The translations under genes were made by a program, and so were the position numbers. From positions 1,860,001 to 1,924,000 of the forward strand of contig CAWEZI010000005.1 in the NCBI GenBank assembly GCA_963813525.1: a stretch of DNA of 64,000 nucleotides, written 5' to 3'. This document shows, piece after piece, positions 44,707 to 52,644 of this stretch (position 1 is the first letter of the stretch; each line of letters opens with the position of its first letter). Under the pieces are notes generated by a model. The model was not told where the DNA came from, did no database searches, and worked only from the letters and a program-made list of their open reading frames with translations. Source of the stretch: Bog-756 sp963813525 (GTDB lineage: Bacteria > Actinomycetota > Acidimicrobiia > Acidimicrobiales > RAAP-2).

Positions 44707-46281
44707 TCACGTCCGCCGACGGGTGGGGCTCGACTCCTGGGCCGGCATGGCGTTGGTCGTCGGTGGCGGGTAGGGCACGCCAACATCCTCGGTGCCGGTC
44801 AGGGCGTTGATGACCGCCTGCTCAGCCACCGAGGTGTCGCCGAGCGAGGTGGCCGGCAGTGTGGGCACCGACGTGGTGGGGATGGCCAGGGGTAGGGCCT
44901 TGGTCAAGTCGCCGGTGGTGGCCCGACGCCAGGCGCTCAGATTGGGCACCTCGACGCCGAAACGGGTCTCGATGAACCGCAGCAGTGAGGTGTGGTCGAA
45001 GAGGTCCGGGCAGTACCACCCGCCCCGGCTGAACGGGGACACCACCAGGCAGGGGACCCGAAAGCCGAGGCCGATGGGACCGGCGATACCGCTCGCCGCC
45101 GACGGCAGGGGAGAGACGGTCAGGTACTCGGCGTCGGTGCTGGCCGGCGCGGTGGGGGGCGGCACGTGGTCGAAGAAGCCACCGTTCTCGTCGTAGGTCA
45201 CGAACAGTACGGTCGACGCCCACACGTCGGGGTTGGAGACAAGGGTCGAGAGCACCTGGCTGGTGAGGTACTCGCCGTACTCGGGAGGCGCCGCCGGGTG
45301 CTCGCACTCGGCCAGCGGGGGCATGATCCACGACACCGAGGGGAGCGTGCCCGCCGCCACATCGGCCACAAAGGAGGCCGGATAGGTGGGGGTGATGCCG
45401 TTGGCCACCAGCTCGGGACTGGCCGACGCCCCCCAGTACTGGGAGAAGTAGGGGAAGGGGCTCAGCTCCAAGAGGGCGGTGGGATCGTTGTAGACCTTCC
45501 AGCTCACCCCGCCGGCCGATAGGGCTTCGGGCATGGTCTCCCAACTGAAGGCGCCGTAATACTCGGCCCGGTCGCTGTACGTCTCGACGACGGGTCCGCC
45601 GTGGGTGCCGGCAGGGTCGATGGTGCCCGACACCGCCATGACCCGGTTGGGGTCCGTCGGGCCGAGGACCGAGCAGTGGTACCGGTCACAGATGCAGAAG
45701 GCGTCGGCCAGGGCGTAGTAGAAGGCAAGGTCATCGCGGGTGAAGTACCCCATGGTGACGAATCCGTTGTCGGGCCCGTCGTTGGCGCTGGCGACGTGGG
45801 TCGAGACGAATGCGTCCATCGCCCCCCCGTTCCAGCTCTGGTGTTGGGGTCCCCAGGCGTGGGTGATGTCGTTGGTCGCTTCGCCGTTGTCAGTGGGCGG
45901 GTCACTCAGCAGATGGAACGGTTGAAGGAAGCCAGTCGGGTCGACGCCGGTGCCCGGCGCGTATCCGAACTGGTCGAAGATCGGGTATCGCTTGCCGTCC
46001 ACCCGCTGCTTGAGGACCCGTGGGTCGGAGAACCCCGCCACCCCGGAGAGGGTGCCGAAGTAGTGGTCGAACGAGCGGTTCTCCTGCATGAGGATGACCA
46101 CGTGCTCGATCTCCTTGAGCCCCCGGGCCGTCGACGGCTCGGTGGCGGCCGCCGCCTCGATCAGGCGGCCTGCGGGCGATGACAGGGCCAGGCCGGCGGC
46201 GGCGGTGCTGGCAGCCAGGAACGTCCTGCGAGAAATAGGTCGCCCGCCACCGGTGCGGGAGCGTTCCTTCGATTCGTCCAT
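44707..46281 (-). CDS. Tat-exported phospholipase C-like phosphoesterase
   Basis: About 524 residues from ATG 46281 (GGAGG eleven bases upstream). The N-terminus has a twin-arginine signal (SRRTFLAASTAAAGLALSSP). The phosphoesterase domain opens with EHVVILMQENRSFDHYFGTL (metal and phosphate-binding region with ENRSFDHYFG) and has VSWIMPP, VTYDENGGFFDHVPPP and GFRVPCLVVSPFSRGG. This is the order in bacterial phospholipase C/acid phosphatase A (AcpA-like) proteins. They remove phosphate groups from phospholipids or phosphate esters outside the cell. Substrate is not determined. A frame to 46332 exists. No chaperone gene for export is adjacent. Confidence 0.9.
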   Translation of the reverse strand: MDESKERSRTGGGRPISRRTFLAASTAAAGLALSSPAGRLIEAAAATEPSTARGLKEIEHVVILMQENRSFDHYFGTLSGVAGFSDPRVLKQRVDGKRYPIFDQFGYAPGTGVDPTGFLQPFHLLSDPPTDNGEATNDITHAWGPQHQSWNGGAMDAFVSTHVASANDGPDNGFVTMGYFTRDDLAFYYALADAFCICDRYHCSVLGPTDPNRVMAVSGTIDPAGTHGGPVVETYSDRAEYYGAFSWETMPEALSAGGVSWKVYNDPTALLELSPFPYFSQYWGASASPELVANGITPTYPASFVADVAAGTLPSVSWIMPPLAECEHPAAPPEYGEYLTSQVLSTLVSNPDVWASTVLFVTYDENGGFFDHVPPPTAPASTDAEYLTVSPLPSAASGIAGPIGLGFRVPCLVVSPFSRGGWYCPDLFDHTSLLRFIETRFGVEVPNLSAWRRATTGDLTKALPLAIPTTSVPTLPATSLGDTSVAEQAVINALTGTEDVGVPYPPPTTNAMPAQESSPTRRRT

Positions 46282-46502
46282 AACGCCGTCTTCCTCCGTT
46301 CGTTCCCATTGCCACACCAGGGCCGTACCCACCCTGTGTCACAGCGGTTTTAACGGCAGGTGAACATTCGGTGGATGGCACGTGACCTGTTGACTGTCAG
46401 AACCGAAAGGAAAGTCACTACCTCTGGAGGCTCATGACATCACCGTGTACTGGGAGCCGTCCCGAAACTGCAGTTATCCGACCCGAGGGAACGGCAGGCG
46501 GA

Positions 46503-47117
46503 TCAGTGCCGCTTGGCCATCCGGCCGCTGCGCTTGAGCGCTGCATCGAGCAGGGCCTGAACGGCCTGGCGGGCGGACGTCGCAATTTCCGGGTCATGGT
46601 GATCCATACGGCCCGCCAATCCAGCCCCGTCGTAGATGAGGTGGAGCTGGCGTCCGAGGCCGACCGGGTCGGTAGCGCCCGCTTGCTCGGCCAGATCGGT
46701 GAACATGGCCCGGATCCAGGCCCTGAACTGGTCAGCTGCCTGCTCGACGAGACCTCCTGAGGGTGCCTCGGCGGAAGCGGCGGTGAACGCGCAGCCATTG
46801 AAGTCCGGTTGTCCGTACTGCTGTGCTTGGGCCTCGAAGACAGCCAGGATTTTCTGGCGTGGATCCTCGACCTTGTCGATCGCCTCGGTGAGCCTGCTGG
46901 TCGTGAGGTCGTGCCGTGAGGCCAGGTAGGCGGCCACCAGCTCTTCTTTGCTGCCGAAGAGGTTGTAGAGCGAAGCCTTGGCCACCCCGGCCCGCTCGAT
47001 GATGCGGTCGATGCCGACGGTTTGGACCCCGTCGGCGTAGAAGAGCTCGTTGGCCGCGTCCAGCAGTCGCTCTCGGGCTGAGCCTCGATGCTCGGTGTGA
47101 ACTGGTGCAGTGCTCAC
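46503..47117 (-). CDS. TetR-family repressor
   Basis: 204 residues from GTG 47117 (GAGGAGG nine bases upstream). ARERLLDAANELFYADGVQTVGIDRIIERAGVAKASLYNLFGSKEELVAAYL is the TetR helix-turn-helix. The C-terminal ligand domain has LGRQLHLIYDGAGLAGRMD, in the group that often controls exporter/oxidoreductase operons. It is the last gene of a four-gene operon (SDR, MFS, DUF427, TetR), 17 bp behind DUF427. A perfect palindrome (47137-47150) lies just in front of its start and near-copies lie upstream of the operon, so it likely represses both promoters until an unknown ligand binds. Confidence 0.9.
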   Translation of the reverse strand: MSTAPVHTEHRGSARERLLDAANELFYADGVQTVGIDRIIERAGVAKASLYNLFGSKEELVAAYLASRHDLTTSRLTEAIDKVEDPRQKILAVFEAQAQQYGQPDFNGCAFTAASAEAPSGGLVEQAADQFRAWIRAMFTDLAEQAGATDPVGLGRQLHLIYDGAGLAGRMDHHDPEIATSARQAVQALLDAALKRSGRMAKRH

Positions 47118-47134
47118 GTGAGGCGACCTCCTCT

Positions 47135-47548
47135 TCAGACAGGTCTGTCTATTGTATGGCGGGTTGGCCCGGAAGTGGCGGTGATGTCCACCCGGTTGGC
47201 GTAGAAGGCCACGTGGCCCTTGATTCTGGCCACGGCGGGGAAGGGGTCGTCGTAGTACCAGACGGCAGCGCTCAGGTCGGTTCCGTCCCCGTCGACGATG
47301 TCGTAGTAGGAGGCCTCGCCTTTGTAGGGGCACCAGCTGTGGTGATCGCTTTTTCGGAGGTGGTTCTGGTCGACGTCGTCGAGCGGAATGTAGAGAACGG
47401 GCGGGTAGGTGGCCTCTCGCATCTCGAGGGCCCGGTCGGTTTCGGCCATCACGATCGCTCCGCTTCGGACGACGGCGTGAGACGGCGACCGTTCCAGGGT
47501 GATGGGGTGGTCGGGTCCAGGTGTCTTGCGGGAACGGGTATCGGTCAT
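47135..47548 (-). CDS. DUF427 protein
   Basis: 137 residues, start ATG 47548 overlapping the MFS stop by ATGA and preceded by GGAGG. The DUF427 pattern is visible: SHAVVRSGAIVMAETDRALEMREATYPPVLYIPLDDVDQ, then WCPYKGEASYYDI and YDDPFPAVARIKGHVAFYANRVDI. Family members are small beta-rich proteins of unknown function, often next to reductases and TetR regulators. The start is decided by the coupling motif; longer frames upstream are out-of-frame readings of the MFS gene. Same operon as its neighbours. Confidence 0.9.
   Translation of the reverse strand: MTDTRSRKTPGPDHPITLERSPSHAVVRSGAIVMAETDRALEMREATYPPVLYIPLDDVDQNHLRKSDHHSWCPYKGEASYYDIVDGDGTDLSAAVWYYDDPFPAVARIKGHVAFYANRVDITATSGPTRHTIDRPV
47137..47150. 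promoter_or_regulatory. palindromic operator before the TetR gene
   Basis: AGACAG-GT-CTGTCT is a perfect 6+6 palindrome with a 2-bp centre, 20 bp upstream of the TetR start (47117) and overlapping the end of DUF427. The same motif recurs before the first gene of the operon, so it is probably the TetR binding site for autoregulation. Confidence 0.75.
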
Positions 47549-48804
47549 CGGGAGACCTCCTCGGTCGATGGTTGGGTGTGGGAACGAAGGCGGACCAGGT
47601 TGACGGTGGCCAGGACGGCGAGGAGGAGGACGGCCAGGCCGTACTCGTAGCTGGTGGCGACCAGGCCACCGCACCGGACGACGGCCACACCGGCGGCGAC
47701 GGCGGGAATTCCCAGGCCGAGGTACGAGACGGTGAAGAGCACGGACAGCACCCCGGCTCGCTGGTCGGGATGGGCGAGGGGAGCCACGAGGCGGATACCA
47801 CCCTGGAAGCCGGCGCCGAAGCCGACTCCCGCGATAGCGGTCCCGAGGAAGAAGCCGATAGGGGAGTCGGTCCAGAGGGAGACCAGCACCGCCGTCACGC
47901 CCGCAAACAGAGTGCCGGTGCCGATCAGCATGACGCTGGGGGCCGGGGTGCCCCGGAGCATGTAGGTGGTCAGCGCGGCCTCCCCGGCCAGGACGCCGAG
48001 GCCCAGCCCGGCGAGGACGACCGAGGCGGAGCCGACCAGGTGGTCGATCAGGCTTGGTCCGAGCGAGCCGTAGAACCCAGCGAGGGCCCACACGGCGAAG
48101 AGCACCGGCCCGGCGACCAGCATTGGTCGGCGGGTCTGAGCGGGGAGAGAGATCTTCGGGATCAGCGACCGCCACGCCCCGGGTGCCCTGGGGCTGGTTT
48201 CGGGCAGCGAGAACACGCCGACCGCCTCGATCACCAACGCTGCGACCAGGACGAGATAGATCAGACGGGTCGGCGCCGGCAGCAGCTGCACGGCAAAGCC
48301 CGAGAGGAGCGCACCAGTCGCCGTTCCGAGCCCCGGCGCGGTGGCATTGGCCACTGCGCCGCGCTTTTGGTCGATGTCGAGCATGGCGGCACCGATGGCA
48401 CCGATGGCCGAGCCGGCGGCCAGACCCTGAACGATCCGGGCCCCGAGAAGGGCGGCCACGCTGTGGGCGTCGACGAAGACCACCAAGGCCAGGATCTGAC
48501 CGACGATGCCGACCAGCAGAACCGGGCGCCGTCCGATGTGGTCGGAGAGCCGTCCGACGACCAGCAGAGCTGAGAGGAAGGCGAGGGCGTAGACGCCGAA
48601 GACGACGGTGGTGGTCAACGCCGAGAAGCCCCACGCTTTTTGGTAGGTCACATACAGCGGGGTGGGTGCGGATGAAGCGGCAAGGAAGGTGACTGTGATC
48701 GACGCCAGGCCAACCAGTCGGAGGAGCGGCTGCCTCCCCTTCGGCTCGACCACCGGGACATGGCTGGGGATGGGGCACTCGGGCAGAGCGAGTACCGGGC
48801 TCAT
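47545..48804 (-). CDS. MFS exporter (12 TM)
   Basis: 419 residues from ATG 48804, whose TGA overlap with the upstream SDR gene (ATGA) fixes the start. Motifs: RLSDHIGRRPVLLVG (motif A), GARIVQGLAAGSAIGAIGAAML, GLGTATGALLSGFAVQLLPAP and about 12 hydrophobic helices. It resembles the DHA1 drug exporters or sugar exporters. The operon with an oxidoreductase and TetR regulator suggests removal of a toxic compound. Out-of-frame extension to 49257 comes from the SDR gene. Confidence 0.9.
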   Translation of the reverse strand: MSPVLALPECPIPSHVPVVEPKGRQPLLRLVGLASITVTFLAASSAPTPLYVTYQKAWGFSALTTTVVFGVYALAFLSALLVVGRLSDHIGRRPVLLVGIVGQILALVVFVDAHSVAALLGARIVQGLAAGSAIGAIGAAMLDIDQKRGAVANATAPGLGTATGALLSGFAVQLLPAPTRLIYLVLVAALVIEAVGVFSLPETSPRAPGAWRSLIPKISLPAQTRRPMLVAGPVLFAVWALAGFYGSLGPSLIDHLVGSASVVLAGLGLGVLAGEAALTTYMLRGTPAPSVMLIGTGTLFAGVTAVLVSLWTDSPIGFFLGTAIAGVGFGAGFQGGIRLVAPLAHPDQRAGVLSVLFTVSYLGLGIPAVAAGVAVVRCGGLVATSYEYGLAVLLLAVLATVNLVRLRSHTQPSTEEVSR

Positions 48805-49544
48805 GCCGCTGTCCGCCCGCCGTCGACGGCCACGGTTGCTCCTGTCATGTAGCTCGCCTTTTCGGAAGCCAGGAAAGCGATGACCTCGGCGATCTCTTCG
48901 ACCTGGGCACCCCGTCCGAGCAGAGTGGCCTTGCCGAGCTGCTCGATGAGGGGTGCTTTGTCGGATGTGCTGTACACCGGCCCGGCCGCCACGGCGTTGA
49001 CCCGTACGCCCCGGGGGCTGAACTCGGCGGCCCAGGAGCGGGTCATGGAGCTGAGAGCCGCTTTGGTGGCCCCGTAAGCGGCTCCGCCGGCGAGACCGAT
49101 CTGGCCGGCCATGCTGGCCAGGTTGATGATGCTCCCCGAGGACCGTTCGGCCATGGCCGGAGCGATCGTGGCAACCAGGAAGTACGCCGAGCGCACGTTG
49201 CCATCGAACAGGTCGTCGAAGGCAGCCTCGTCCAGATCGGCGGAGGGGCCGAACCATGAAGCTCCGGCGTTGTTGACCAGGACGTCCACCTCATCGACGG
49301 CGTCGACCAGAGCTCGTACCGCGGCCAAGTCGTTGAGGTCGGCGGCCACGAAGCGTGCACGGCCCCCCTCCGCCTCGATCGCCCGGACCACCGCCTCTCC
49401 GCGCTCGGGGTTGCGGCCGTGGACGACGACGTGCCAGCCGTCTCGGCCCAGTCGGAGGGCAGTGGCCCGACCGATGCCCGAGGTCGCCCCGGTCACCAGG
49501 GCTTGGCCCAATCCCCTGTGAGCCGTGCTGCTCTCTCCGCTCAT
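48801..49544 (-). CDS. short-chain dehydrogenase/reductase
   Basis: 247 residues from ATG 49544 (GGGAGAGG upstream). GLGQALVTGATSGIGRATALRLG has the TGxxxGIG cofactor loop. NNAGASWFGP and the catalytic YGATK (Tyr/Lys) with Ser in the preceding strand are present, plus PVYSTSDKAP after it. A classical SDR of unknown substrate, NAD(P)H-dependent. First gene of the SDR-MFS-DUF427-TetR operon, whose promoter has two operator copies. Likely reduces or detoxifies the compound sensed by TetR. Confidence 0.9.
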   Translation of the reverse strand: MSGESSTAHRGLGQALVTGATSGIGRATALRLGRDGWHVVVHGRNPERGEAVVRAIEAEGGRARFVAADLNDLAAVRALVDAVDEVDVLVNNAGASWFGPSADLDEAAFDDLFDGNVRSAYFLVATIAPAMAERSSGSIINLASMAGQIGLAGGAAYGATKAALSSMTRSWAAEFSPRGVRVNAVAAGPVYSTSDKAPLIEQLGKATLLGRGAQVEEIAEVIAFLASEKASYMTGATVAVDGGRTAA

Positions 49545-49558
49545 GAGCCTCTCCCTTT

Positions 49559-49600
49559 GGGTAGACCTGTCTGTCCATTTCAAGATAGACAGGTCTGTCC
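49559..49600. promoter_or_regulatory. two TetR operator copies upstream of the SDR operon
   Basis: AGACAGGTCTGTCC at 49587-49600 matches the palindrome before the TetR gene in 13 of 14 positions. An oppositely oriented copy GGGTAGACCTGTCT (49559-49572) matches the reverse complement in 11 of 14. Both lie 15-56 bp in front of the SDR start, at promoter position. Confidence 0.7.
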
Positions 49601-49871
49601 AATCTGTCAAGAGGGAGTGGTACCGGAACCGGAGTGGCGCTCACGGGGCTGGCGGCGATGGCGGGCGAGGGCCGGGTTGGGCTCGGCGGTTGGCAGGAGG
49701 GGAGGAGGGAGGTCCGTCGAGGCCGTCGGCGGGGTACTCCGGTGTGCGGGAGAAGCGACCGCCAGCCGCCGACGCCGAGGCGGCCGGCAAGCGTTTACCA
49801 GCCAGGGTGACGTCGTCATGACGCCCTCGACCAATCCAGCACGAGCCGGACCGTCTATGGGAGTGTGAACC
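49601..49871. other. divergent intergenic region
   Basis: The interval between the SDR operon promoter and the channel-like gene. No gene supported; nothing else recognised. Confidence 0.4.
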
Positions 49872-51005
49872 ATGTTTGTAGGCCGGGACCTGGCGGCAGT
49901 GGTTGGCGCGCTCTTGATCCTCTTCGGCGCCTGGAGCGTGATCGGCACCGTCGTCGTCCCCCGCCGGGTCCGGAGCTGGCTGACCCGGGGGCTGGCTATC
50001 GCCGTCGGCGTCACCTTTCACTACGTAGCCGACCATTTCGACTCCTACGAACAGCGCGATCGGATTCTGGCCGCCCAGGCCCCGATCCAACTCATTCTGC
50101 AGATTGTCGTGTGGCTAGCGGTCTTCGAGGTCGGCTTCGCCCTCCTGCTGTGGCCGTCCATGGGCGACGCCGGCCTGGCGGGTGCCTTCGAACTGGCCGG
50201 CTCCTCGCTCTGCACCCTGGGGTACCTCGCCCCCCGCAGTGGCGGTCCCACCGGCCTGGCCGACGTCGCCTCACTGGTCGGTCTGGGTACGGTGGCCCTG
50301 CAGATCGGCTACCTCCCTACCCTCTACGCTGCCTTCAGCCGGCGCGAAGCGCTGGTGACCATGCTGGACTCCCGAGCCGGGGTGCCGTCCTGGGGTCCCG
50401 AATTGCTGGCACGTACCCACTACGGCTTGGGCTCCGGGGTGTCGGCCTTGGGCGAGCTGCCCGCCTTGTTTGACGAATGGGAGCGCTGGTCGGCGGACGT
50501 GTCGGAAAGCCACACCACCTACCTTCCCCTTGTCAACTTCCGCTCGCCGCGAATGCTCTCCTCCTGGGTGACTGCTCAGTTGGCTGTGCTCGATGCCGCC
50601 GCTCTCTATTTGTCTTTACTCCCCAACCCCTCCGGTGCAATATCGGCTCGGCTCTGTCTGCGTGGCGGCTTTACCTGCCTGACGGAGATCGCCCGCGCCC
50701 GCGGCTTCGCCGTCCCCGACGAAGCAGACCCCAATGAAGGAATCGACCTCACCTACGACGAGTTCGTCGATGCCATCAGCCGCCTGGCCAAGGTGGACTT
50801 TCCCCTGGAGCGGGCCAACGAGGAGGCGTGGCTCGACTTCGTGGGCTGGCGGATCAACTACGAGGCGGCGGCCTACGCCATCGCCGAGGCTGTCGATGCT
50901 CCGCCGGCGTTGTGGTCGGGGCCTCGCCGACGCCCAATGCCGGCAATCCCGCCGCATCGGCCGGCGACGTTACGGGCGGGGAAGCCACCCCTGAAGGCCC
51001 CGTAG
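49872..51005 (+). CDS. channel-like membrane protein of unknown function
   Basis: 377 residues. The first ~165 residues have four or so hydrophobic segments: VGALLILFGAWSVIGTVVVP, PIQLILQIVVWLAVFEVGFALLL, a re-entrant-like FELAGSSLCTLGYLAP and SLVGLGTVALQIGYLPTLYAAF. The SSLCTLGY stretch sits where a two-helix K+ channel has its filter but lacks the TVGYG signature, so channel function is only a possibility. The remainder (about residues 170-350) is soluble and helical and contains ELLARTHYGLGSGVSALGELP and FVDAISRLAKVDFPLERANEE. ATG 49872 has no strong ribosome-binding site. The following DNA ligase gene is convergent. Confidence 0.6.
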   Translation: MFVGRDLAAVVGALLILFGAWSVIGTVVVPRRVRSWLTRGLAIAVGVTFHYVADHFDSYEQRDRILAAQAPIQLILQIVVWLAVFEVGFALLLWPSMGDAGLAGAFELAGSSLCTLGYLAPRSGGPTGLADVASLVGLGTVALQIGYLPTLYAAFSRREALVTMLDSRAGVPSWGPELLARTHYGLGSGVSALGELPALFDEWERWSADVSESHTTYLPLVNFRSPRMLSSWVTAQLAVLDAAALYLSLLPNPSGAISARLCLRGGFTCLTEIARARGFAVPDEADPNEGIDLTYDEFVDAISRLAKVDFPLERANEEAWLDFVGWRINYEAAAYAIAEAVDAPPALWSGPRRRPMPAIPPHRPATLRAGKPPLKAP

Positions 51006-51027
51006 TGGAAGGCACATGCATCCACGA

Positions 51028-51966
51028 TCACTGGGGGCGCTCCCGGATGACCTCAGCCGGGCTCTTGTCGTCACGGAGCCCGAGAAAGCGCGGCTGTCGC
51101 AGCCGGCCGTCACTCGTCCATTCGGCGAATCCGATCTGAGCGACGAGCTCGGGCCGGGTCCAGTGCGCGCCGCGGGGGACCGGTCGTGCGTCGACAAACG
51201 CCGGCTCGGCCGTTCCCAGCTTCCGTAGCCGGACACCGAGGTCGTGGAGAGTCTCCTTGGTGTAGCCGGTGCCGACCTTGCCGGCGTAACGCAGGGAGCC
51301 CTCCTTGTAATAACCGACCAGCAGGGCGCCAAAGTCGGTGCGGCTCCCACCGGGATCGGTGTAGCCGCCGATGACGAACTCCTGCTCCCAGACACACTTG
51401 AGCTTCAACCAGTCCTTCGACCGGCCGGCGGCATAGGGGGAGTCGGCTCGTTTGGCGATGAGCCCCTCCCAACCGGATTGGCAGGCCGCGGCGAACCGCC
51501 GCTCCGAGTCGCCCTGCCAGGCCTCGGTGTGCTGCAGTGCCGCGCTCGACCGCAGGGTCTTCGTCAGCCGGGCGCGCCGCTCGATGAGTGCTCTGTGGGT
51601 GAGATCCTCTCCGTCGATCTCCAAGAGGTCGAAGACGCAGTAGACGACCGGGTACTTGGCCACCTGTTCCGGAGACGGCGTGCTCACGCCGAGTCGCTGT
51701 TGCAGTCGGGTGAAGGACGTCTGGTCGGCGTCGAAGGCCACCACCTCGCCGTCGAGCAGGAGCTCCTGGGAGGACTGAGCCGCCACGGCGGAGCGGACCT
51801 CGGGGTAGGTGGAGCTGAGATCCTTGCCGGTACGCGACTCGAGTCGCACCTCGCCGCCCACTTTTCGTGCGGCGCAGCGTTCACCGTCGAGCTTGCGCTC
51901 CAACAGCCAATCGTCACCGAAATCTCGACGGTCGGTCAATGTGGCCAGCATGAGGGGAATCACCAT
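51028..51966 (-). CDS. ATP-dependent DNA ligase
   Basis: 312 residues. The adenylation motif ERKLDGERC (Lys at about residue 25), then SRTGKDLSSTYPEV (motif III region), LLDGEVVAFD (motif IIIa/IV), EGLIAKRADSPYAAG (motif IV) and WLKLKCVWEQEFVIGG (motif V) are in order. The OB-fold part follows to RPELVAQIGFAEWTSDGRLRQPRFLGLR. It lacks the polymerase and nuclease domains of full LigD, so it resembles the separate LigC/LigD-ligase-type proteins used in end joining or repair. Start ATG 51966 has no clear ribosome-binding site. No Ku gene in the window. Confidence 0.92.
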   Translation of the reverse strand: MVIPLMLATLTDRRDFGDDWLLERKLDGERCAARKVGGEVRLESRTGKDLSSTYPEVRSAVAAQSSQELLLDGEVVAFDADQTSFTRLQQRLGVSTPSPEQVAKYPVVYCVFDLLEIDGEDLTHRALIERRARLTKTLRSSAALQHTEAWQGDSERRFAAACQSGWEGLIAKRADSPYAAGRSKDWLKLKCVWEQEFVIGGYTDPGGSRTDFGALLVGYYKEGSLRYAGKVGTGYTKETLHDLGVRLRKLGTAEPAFVDARPVPRGAHWTRPELVAQIGFAEWTSDGRLRQPRFLGLRDDKSPAEVIRERPQ

Positions 51967-52218
51967 CTCACTATCGTTTCATGTGGCTGTCGGGGCGCAA
52001 ATAGAGCCGGTCCTCAGAGCATGGTCGGAGACGAGGTCACCACCACAACAGCCGTTCAGAGCCTCCGTGCCGGACCACGGATCACCGGTCCTAGCCCAAG
52101 CCGGACCGGCCGGAGCGGTCGGGCAACTGGCCGGCTATAGGCGGAGGTTGCCGGGTGATCGGGCCATGGGGCCCATACGGCAAAATGAACGAAGAGATGG
52201 TCCCGAAAGGAGGGCGCC

Positions 52219-52644
52219 GTGCCAGCAAAGGGAAGTGCGGAGTGGAAAGGTGACGTTCCCACCGGGTGGGGCACCTTCACCGCCGGTGACACGATAAGCG
52301 GGGGATATACCTACAAGTCACGCTTTGAGGACGGCCCGGGCTCGAACCCGGAGCAGCTGATCGCAGCCGCACACGCCGCCTGCTTTTCCATGGCCCTGTC
52401 CAACATTCTGGCCCAGGCCGGAAACCCGCCGGAATCGGTCCACACCGATGCCACGGTCACCCTGAGACCGGTCGATGGCGTACCCACCATCACCAGGATC
52501 GACCTCGTCACCGTCGGAAAGGTGCCGGGCATCGACGAGCCCACCTTTCTGGACCAGGCGTCGGCCGCCAAAGCCGGGTGTCCGGTGAGCCGGGCCTTGG
52601 CCGGGGTTCCCGAGATCACTCTGCACGCCTCGCTGGTCTCGTGA
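52219..52644 (+). CDS. OsmC-family peroxiredoxin
   Basis: 141 residues. GSAEWKGDVPTGWGTFTAGD start, GSNPEQLIAAAHAACFSMALSNIL (first redox Cys) and AKAGCPVSRALAG (second Cys) are the typical thiol-dependent peroxidase pair of OsmC/Ohr proteins, which reduce organic hydroperoxides. GTG 52219 follows AAAGGAGGGCGCC. The stop codon TGA overlaps the next start (GTGA), so it is translationally coupled to a thiolase gene, an unusual pairing. Confidence 0.93.
   Translation: MPAKGSAEWKGDVPTGWGTFTAGDTISGGYTYKSRFEDGPGSNPEQLIAAAHAACFSMALSNILAQAGNPPESVHTDATVTLRPVDGVPTITRIDLVTVGKVPGIDEPTFLDQASAAKAGCPVSRALAGVPEITLHASLVS

Noticed and set aside
47549..48778. Long N-terminal extension of DUF427
   Set aside because: Out-of-frame reading of the MFS gene; the ATGA overlap and ribosome-binding site fix the start at 47548.
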